Assembly (NCBI GenBank): GCA_039707655.1
Contig: CM077667.1
Location: 156,840,642 to 156,904,641, forward strand
Length of the DNA: 64,000 nucleotides
Reading direction: 5' to 3'
Origin: Elymus sibiricus
Lineage: Eukaryota; Streptophyta; Magnoliopsida; Poales; Poaceae
Positions 57,491-64,000 of the stretch are shown here, piece after piece; within the stretch, counting starts at the first letter, position 1; each line of letters starts with the position of its first letter. Under the pieces are notes generated by a model, which was given only the letters and a program-made list of their open reading frames with translations, was not told where the DNA came from and did no database searches. The position numbers and the translations under genes are program-made.

Positions 57491-58418
57491 CCCAGGCGCT
57501 TGCCAAGGGTAGCCCCCCACCAGCGGGCGCGCCTCACGAGGCTGCCAGTGCCTGGCATCCTCATGAGGCCGACCCCGCCAGCCGCCCTCGCGAGGCTGTT
57601 CGTACCAGCCCCGACGAAAGCCGCTCGCGGGGTCGCATATGCTCCTCCTGTTGTCATGGTGGTCGGCGCTGCTCCCATCATGGCCCGGGCACTCGCCAAC
57701 ATGGTCGTGATAGAGTTGCACGAGCCCCGGGTGTTGGTGTAGACGAGTCGCCGGGTGCCCTCCCCTGATGCGCTGGGTGTGCTGGGAGGCACGTTGCGGC
57801 GCCTACCCCACGCGGCTGGCAGCTCCCGTCGGCCCCTGTCTATGCCAGGGGCTAACTCCTCCATGCCCGATGAGCCGGGCCGTGCTCCTAGCGGGTGCGG
57901 GTCGCGACGCGCTTCTCCCGTGCGTCCGCACGTCCTCAGCGTCTCGGCGGTTGGTTGAGTGACTTCATGGACGCGAGCCTCTAGGGCCATCCCATAGGGA
58001 AGCGCCTGGGCCTCACCGGTCATGACGGCGCGCATGGCCGCGCGACATATCCAGCTGTCGTAGGGTCCGCGAGCAACGCGGAAAGGCTGCAGCTCACGGG
58101 CCACGAGGATCGCGATTCGCCCGCGTGCCGGGTCGCGGCAAGCTCCGGGAGATGATGCCGCGACATGGACGCTGGGGAGGGTCAGGGCGGCGAGGGTGCG
58201 TTGCGCAGTTGACGAGGGCGACAACCCCCAGTGCCTGTCCAAGGCCGGACTGGAGATGGCGTCTTCTGACGGAGGAGCAAGGCAGCGCGGGATGCTGAGG
58301 TCTGCAGGCGTCGCCCGAGCAACGCGGGCAGCCCATCATTCGGCGCGGGCTTGGCGTCCCTTGGCCATGGAAGCGACAAGCGGAGGTGAGGCGAAGCTTG
58401 AGTGAGGATACCGACACG
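57491..58418 (-). other. leader region of F
   Basis: The region between the primer site and the minisatellite in element sense. A minus-strand frame (57268-58242, 324 codons) spans it and the minisatellite, but has no gag motif. I consider coding unproven. Confidence 0.4.
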
Positions 58419-58436
58419 CCCCCTACCTGCGCGCCA
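58419..58436 (-). other. primer binding site of F
   Basis: The minus strand reads TGGCGCGCAGGTAGGGGG two bases inside the 5' LTR. The tRNA species was not identified with confidence. Confidence 0.65.
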
Positions 58437-58438
58437 AA

Positions 58439-59292
58439 TGTCGGATTTCGGGCTCCGCAAAACCCAAAGAAGTTCGAACCCAGGGGTGTGTGCGAAGATC
58501 TCCAACAGCTTCACCCCCTCCAAGCTCTCAACACGATAACCCCACTCGATGGCAAGTAAGAAGATAACACACAAGAGTTTACCCAGGTTCGGGCCGCTGC
58601 GAAGCATAAAACCCTACTCCTGCCTTTGGTGGATTGCCTCACGAGGAGGTTTGTGGATGAACTAGTATAGTGGTGAGTTGCCTCGCGAGTGTGTTTGTGG
58701 GTGGTGTGTTCCATCCTCCTCTACAGAGCAGCATAGCCTCTATTTATAGCGGCCCGGGTCCTCTTCCCTTATCGCGATGGCGGGAAGGGATCCCAAAATG
58801 GCCAAATTTGAAAGGGGACAGGAGGTACATCTTATCCTGACGAAAGGTGGTCTTCGCCTGCAAAGTAGGCGGTGGTGACGCGGTGGTGGGCTAGCTGGTG
58901 ACATCCGTCCTGCCGCGCTCGCTGGCCAGGTCTCGTTGCACCGGAATGGAAACCTTTGGCGGGATGCCTCGGGAACCTGCGCTTGTCCTTGTCTCCTTTG
59001 CACCAAAGGGGAAACTGTCCCCTCTGGCGCGCTGGCGCCCGCCTGGCCCGGCTGGCGTCCCCCTTGACCTCCTCAGGTCGTGCGTTGCATAGAAATCTCC
59101 GCCACTCGGGAGGAGGCCTGGGGAGGCCTATCTCCCCGTGGGTCTTGGCGCTGTTTCCCTCGCGAGCTTGGGGTCTCGCGAGGGCCTTGTGCTGAGTGAG
59201 ACCACGCCGGGCCGTACTTGGTCATCAAGGTGGGCCACGCCTAGGGCCGCAGGCAGGAAAGTCTGGGTACCCCCGTTCCCAGGACGCTGACA
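58439..59292 (-). repeat. 5' LTR of element F
   Basis: 854 bp; in plus orientation it starts TGTCGGATTTCGG and ends GACGCTGACA. Confidence 0.93.
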
Positions 59293-59637
59293 GGAGTGTG
59301 GAAAGAGCAGGCATATTGATTATGGAGATTATGTGGACACTCGTGGAGTAAAGGAGGAGAATGAATCGGGATGGTAACTAAATTGCAGTTATCGTCCGCC
59401 AGCGAGTTGCACGCATCTATTGCCATTAATGGCCTCAATCGACCATGATGACTCCAATCGACAGCCAACGCTTCGCTACCGCGCCACCATTCTGTCGCAT
59501 CGCACGGCAAGGACATCACCCGCCATGAATGCACACTTTGAAATTCAAGTATGATTGCGTATTTGAAGTTTGAGCAAAGCAGTTACTAGCAGATCAAGCG
59601 TCGGTCAAAATCGCCTGTGTCCCCTCTTTCAACCTCG

Positions 59638-60040
59638 CAGGACGATCGCCTGCATCAACTGGATTGACCGCAACCCGATTCAACAACATCTTGCTCGTTC
59701 ACTGAATCCTATCGCGCGTCTCGGCTGGATCCCCTTGCGTTGGATCCACACACACACATCATTTTTTTAGCAAGGCGCACGCCTCGGCTGGATATTGGAA
59801 TACCGCGTTTTGGCGTATCGAGCGCCCACCCATTTTTTTCACGGAGACAGGAGCTCCGCTATTAGATCCATGGGCTGTTTGTAGCGGCCCAGTTCACCAC
59901 CTGACTCAGTTTTTTCTCCTGGAGCAGTAGCCCCTAGATAGTTAGACCCAGTTAAATGATTTTCGTTATATATGGAAAAAGGCCAGATCAATAAAACGGA
60001 CGTTCGGAAATGCTAATGATCCAAAAAGGCTGGGATTAGG
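59638..60040 (+). repeat. 1.12-kb tandem repeat, unit 3, truncated
   Basis: Starts CAGGACGATCGCCTGC and follows unit 1 through GGGATTAGG near 60040, where similarity stops abruptly. Confidence 0.78.
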
Positions 60041-60950
60041 TTCAGTTATACTGTCCAAATAATTGATAGATTGGCGAAGTGTGGTTAATGCAGTTGTTAG
60101 TTGTCAACAAAACAATGAGGTCATTACATTGCACACGGTTTGTAAAGAAGAACATGTGTGATATACCTCATGATTCGACATGTTTCAGAGAGAGAAAACG
60201 TGTGTGACAATGCACACAATTTTTGTCTGAAAACCGTATGTGATGTTAGACAATATCAGAAACTGTTAAACTGACCTAAATATTTGTGATAGTTTCCTTA
60301 TCATACACACTTTATAATGTTTAACCGTTTGTTATATCGTATGCATCCTACACAATCACGACAGTTCAAGTATTTGGGAATCTTGGTATATCACAAACGA
60401 CGCGGTGGAAAAAAATGTGTGTGATAGTCTCCTTATCATACATGCTTTACAATTACGAACTATTTGTGATGAGACACACATTGTAAATGGTGCACCAAAG
60501 AATAGCATGTGCGATGGTAATACGATCGATCTCACACGAGTAGCAAAGATGTGCCGTATGGGAAATATGTCATATCTCCAACGGTTGATGGATAACTCTC
60601 ATTTGTGATAGATGCGGACATCCCATACGCTTAGTTTTTCCAAACGTTTGCATTCATCGGTCACCATCGCCGACAATTTTTCGTGTCGTGTGTGATGGAC
60701 CCCTCATATCACCCACACGGGCAAGGCGATGGTTTAAAACTACGTCATGGAAAGGGGTTAAAAACCATTCGTATAGTACGTCACTGCACCCGTGGGGCAA
60801 GGGTACAATGGAGCTTCTAACATGAGAGGGCAATTTTGTGGGTTGCAAAAGTTGATACAAGATTAAAATCTTTATGCATTTTATATCCATTGCTTTTCCC
60901 ATCAGTTGCAGTTAGTGGTTGTTGTTGTTGCCAAGTGTTGTTCCCCTGTA
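60041..60950. other. unrecognised repeat-like DNA
   Basis: No gene. TGTGATAG followed by a few bases and CCTTATCATACA recurs at ~60281 and ~60411, and TTTGTGATAG again at 60603. This pattern resembles subterminal repeats of a CACTA-type transposon, but no terminal inverted repeat was found. The 67- and 82-codon frames have no motif. Confidence 0.35.
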
Positions 60951-62985
60951 ATTGATTTCTTTAACCATATAACTTTGATTGTCAACACCGTCAATGCTCC
61001 TTGGGCAAATATAAAACATACAACTCAAACCAATCACGATCATCAATCAACCCACAGGACAAAAGAAATCTACTCAAACATCATAGGATAGCCACACATC
61101 ATTGGATAATAATATATAGCATTAAGTACCATGTTTAAGTAGAGATTACAGAGAGGAAGAGAGGTTTTACAGCACTGCATAGAGGGGGAGAGAGTTGGTG
61201 GTGACGGCGGCCAAGTTGTTGGTGTAGATCGTCGTCACGATGGTTGCCCCGGCGGCGCTCCGGCACCACCGGAAGAGAGGGGGAGAGTGCCCCTCCCTCT
61301 TCTTCTTCCTTGGTCTCCCCGCTAGATGGGAGGAGAGTTTCCCCTCTGGTCGATGGACGCCATGGCCCTAGAGGGCAGCAGCCCCTCCAAGATTGGATCT
61401 CTCTCTCTGTTTCTCTCCTATTTTCATGATGTTTTTCTAGCCCTTCACCGTTTCTTAAATATCTGGAGATCCGTAACTCCGATCGGGTTAAAATTTTGAG
61501 GGGAGTTTTATCAAAAAATTATCTTTCTTTCGGCAAAAGAAAGGCCCCAACCGACTTACGGGGTGGCCACAAGCTATTAGGGCGCCCCCTGGCTGCACCC
61601 TGTTGGCTTGTGGGCCCCTCGGGCACCGTGTTGCGTTGATTGTTCTTCCCAAGATCCACATATATTCCAAAAAAATCTCCGTAAATTTTTATCCCGTTTG
61701 GACTTCGTTTGATATGGATTTTCTGCGAAACAAATAAGACACAAAAAACAAGAACTGGCACAGAGCACTGGATAAGTAAGTTAGTCCCAAAAATAATATA
61801 AAATGTTGCCAAAAGTATATGAAAGTTTTAGAATATTGGCATGAAACAATCAAAAATTATAGATACAACAGAGATGTATCAGCATGCCCAAGCTTAATTT
61901 CTACTCGTCCTCGAGTAGGTAAATGATAAAAAGATAGTTTTTGATGTGGAATGCTACCTAACATAATCTTGAACAAATGTCTAATCATGGCATGAATATT
62001 AAGATACAAGTGATTCAAGGCACTAGTCTATCATTTGACATAAAGACATCCATTCTTAGGTTTACTAGCAAACAATCATGTCCTTTCAAAATAACAATGC
62101 TAAAGAACGTTGTGCGCTACAATATCATATAGACAGTCATGCTAACTCTTCCTAGCATAAAGTACAAATCATGACCACCCCGGTGTCAAACCAAGCAATT
62201 GGATTGTACTTTTTAACGCACTTTAGCATTTTATACCTCACTCAATACATGAGCGTGAACCATGGACATCGCATATAGGTGGAATAAAGTATGGTGGTAG
62301 GTTTCAAAGGAGTAAAAGTGGAAAGAAAGGCTCGCATCAACTAGGCTGATCAATGGGCGATGGAGATGCCCATCAATCGATATCGATGCGAGGAGTAGGG
62401 ATTGCCATGCAACAGATGCACTAAGAGCTATAAGTGTATGAAATCTCAAATGAAACTAAGTGGGCATGCATCCAACTTTCTTGCTCATGAAGACCTCGGG
62501 CATTTGAGGAAGCCCATCATCAGAATATACAAGCCAAGTTCTACAATGAAAAATTCCCACTAGTATATGAAAATGACAAATCGGGAGACTCTCTATATGA
62601 AGAACTTGATGCTACTTTGAAATACAAGTGTGGTAAAGGATAGTACCACCATCCCTTCTCTCTTTTCTCTCATTTTCTCATTATTATTTTTTCGTTTTCT
62701 TTTTTTTCTCTTTTTTTCTTTCTTTTTTCTTTGTTCCCTTTTTTTCGCTCGGAGTCTCATCCCGACTTGTAGGCGAATCATTGTCTCCATCATCCTTTCC
62801 TCACCGAGACAATGTCCTAATTAATGATAAGCATCACAATTTTATTTAGTTACAACTCGATATCAAAAACTACTAAACAATATGACTCTATATGAATGCC
62901 TCTGGCAGTGTACCAGGATGTGCAATGATCTAGTGTAGCATGTAAACAATGATGAACGGTGGCTTTGCCACAAGTACTATATCAA

Positions 62986-63216
62986 CTACATGATCATGCA
63001 AAGCAATATGACAATGAGTGTACTAGTCATATGATGTAACGGTGGAAGTTTCATGGCAATATATCTCGGAATGGCTATGGAAATGTCATCATAGGTAGGT
63101 ATGGTGGTTGTTTTGAGAATGATATAATGAGGCTTATGTGCAATAGAGCGTATCATGCCACTGGGTTTGGATGCACCGACGAAGTTTGCACTGATCCTCG
63201 AGGTGAGAATGGGCAA
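62986..63216 (-). other. short ORF shared by C, C2 and D (D copy)
   Basis: 76 codons, MPILTSRISANF to LLCMIM, ending at the same stop as C2. See the copies at 21605 and 47888. Confidence 0.35.
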
Positions 63217-63824
63217 TGCACGGTACTGAAGAGGCTAGCAAATATGGAAAGGTGACAGTGCGTACATCCATGGAATTACATTGGTCATAAAGAACTCACA
63301 TACTTATTGCAAAGCTTCATTAGCTCTCTCAAAGCAAATTACTACTCGCATGCCCCTAGGGAGGAGGTTTGGAGGAGTTAACCATCGCCCCCCCCGATTA
63401 TAATAGCACAAAGGATTTCAATCAAGGATAAATTATGCTCCAACTTCATCGCATAACTAGAGACTATACGTGCATGCTTTGGGAATCACAAACCTTAACA
63501 TCAATATTCTTACTAATCCACAATCATCCACTAGTGCACCCACATATTACTATCTTAATGTCGCAAAACTATTGCAAGGAATCAATCATATCATATTCAG
63601 TGATCTACAAGTTTTTAGTAGGATTTTATGACTAACCATGTGGATAACCAATTCCTGTTGACTCTCTAAATAGGTATAAGTGAAGCATGAGAGTTTAATT
63701 CTTTCTACAAAATACTTGTAGATGCTCTAATAAATATAAGTGAAGGAAAAGAGCATTCTACAAATAATGGTTTTCTATATGTAGAGAAACATGCATCCAA
63801 ACTTCAAAAGATACAAGTGAAGCA

Positions 63825-64000
63825 CATAAATTCCGAACATACCAACACAACATTTTAATTTGATCCCGTAAGTGCTTCCCTTTTTGAGTCAAGCGATAAT
63901 GCCTAAAGTACTCACGCTGATCCAACGTATCTCCCATTATCAAGTTGATGTGGATTTCTCAGGATTATCAAAGTAGTAATTAATGTTTTCCACATAACAA
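63825..64000 (-). pseudogene. fragment of the C-type orphan ORF in D
   Basis: LDQREYFRHYRLTQKGKHL corresponds to LDQREYFRDYRLTKKWKLL of the intact ORF at 18560. A one-base loss near 63950 shifts the frame. At ~63825 the sequence jumps to what is 3' interior in C (~20992), so most of the ORF is deleted. The upstream part lies beyond the window. Confidence 0.75.

Larger units (their letters stand above)
52018..59292 (-). mobile_element. non-autonomous LTR element F with antisense gene
   Basis: Two LTRs of exactly 854 bp (52018-52871 and 58439-59292) flanked by GGAGT (52013-52017, 59293-59297). In minus sense each LTR starts TGTCGGCGTC/TGTCAGCGTC and ends AAATCCGACA. The primer site is TGGCGCGCAGGTAGGGGG at 58419-58436 (minus). 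A purine-rich tract with GGGCCCGGGGGCTAC abuts 52872. The 5.6 kb interior has no gag or pol on the sense strand. It holds a long antisense gene on the plus strand and a 54-bp minisatellite. Confidence 0.92.
43884..59637 (+). repeat. 1.12-kb tandem repeat, unit 2, split by C2 and F
   Basis: The pieces are 43884-43908, 51262-52017 and 59293-59637. Removing C2 and F and one copy of each duplication gives about 1.12 kb, the same as unit 1. The pieces align in order with unit 1; for example CCCATGCATCAGGTTTTGCC lies at ~43511 and ~51980. Confidence 0.8.
60951..64000 (-). mobile_element. Athila-type element D, minus strand, decayed, runs off window
   Basis: The 3' LTR start in minus sense (TGATACATCTCTG) is at 61881, preceded by AAGCTTGGGCATGC. 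LTR sequence extends left to ~61010, with similarity to C at 17450-17770, and its end is lost. The interior lies to the right, collinear with C and C2, and ends with a fragment of the C-type ORF at the window edge. Stops, a frameshift and a ~2.2 kb deletion mark it as dead. The left limit is approximate. Confidence 0.78.

Noticed and set aside
57268..58242. 324-codon minus-strand ORF in F as gag
   Set aside because: A third of it is the 54-bp minisatellite, and it lacks capsid or zinc-knuckle patterns.

Overview
This window looks like intergenic DNA from a large grass genome, most likely a Triticeae species (wheat, Aegilops, barley or rye). Almost all of it is nested transposable elements with plant-type LTRs, tRNA primer sites and target-site duplications. 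I see no ordinary single-copy host gene, rRNA, tRNA or CRISPR. The organism call is inference from element types; no database was searched.

Layout. The oldest layer I can see is an unrecognised tandem repeat with a ~1.12 kb period (units at 42765-43883, 43884-59637 interrupted, and 59638 to ~60040). A Ty1/copia element X (1-267, 36260-37490, 42695-42757) ends inside that repeat. X is split in its reverse transcriptase by a 36 kb block: LTR element A (268-36259, TSD GGCAC), which has 4.3 kb LTRs and almost no internal domain left. A has been invaded by B (4790-15840, copia of SIRE/Maximus type, no pol), C (15991-22127, Athila-type gypsy, no pol) and E (22523-34186, minus strand, TSD GTAGA, no pol). 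The 3' LTR of X carries a Mutator-like DNA element M (37491-42685, 9-bp TSD) with two gene-like units. In the tandem repeat sit C2 (43909-51261, Athila-type, TSD GCTGG) and F (52018-59292, minus strand, TSD GGAGT). The right end holds unrecognised repeat-like DNA (~60040-60950) and a decayed minus-strand relative of C, called D (~61000-64000).

How the parts relate. None of B, C, C2, E or F shows recognisable protease, integrase, reverse transcriptase or RNase H, so all five appear to be non-autonomous passengers that need helper elements. Several carry accessory reading frames instead. B has a 707-codon 3' ORF with a plant-transposon-type domain and a coiled coil. C has an intact 450-codon orphan ORF. 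E has two related ORFs with a double-stranded-RNA-binding-like pattern, plus a small antisense membrane-protein ORF behind its own TATA box. F has a long antisense gene with a 61-bp intron and a coiled-coil tail. M carries a broken three-exon gene resembling the zf-XS zinc finger of plant RNA-silencing proteins, plus an intact acidic repeat ORF. These accessory frames are the most interesting content of the window.
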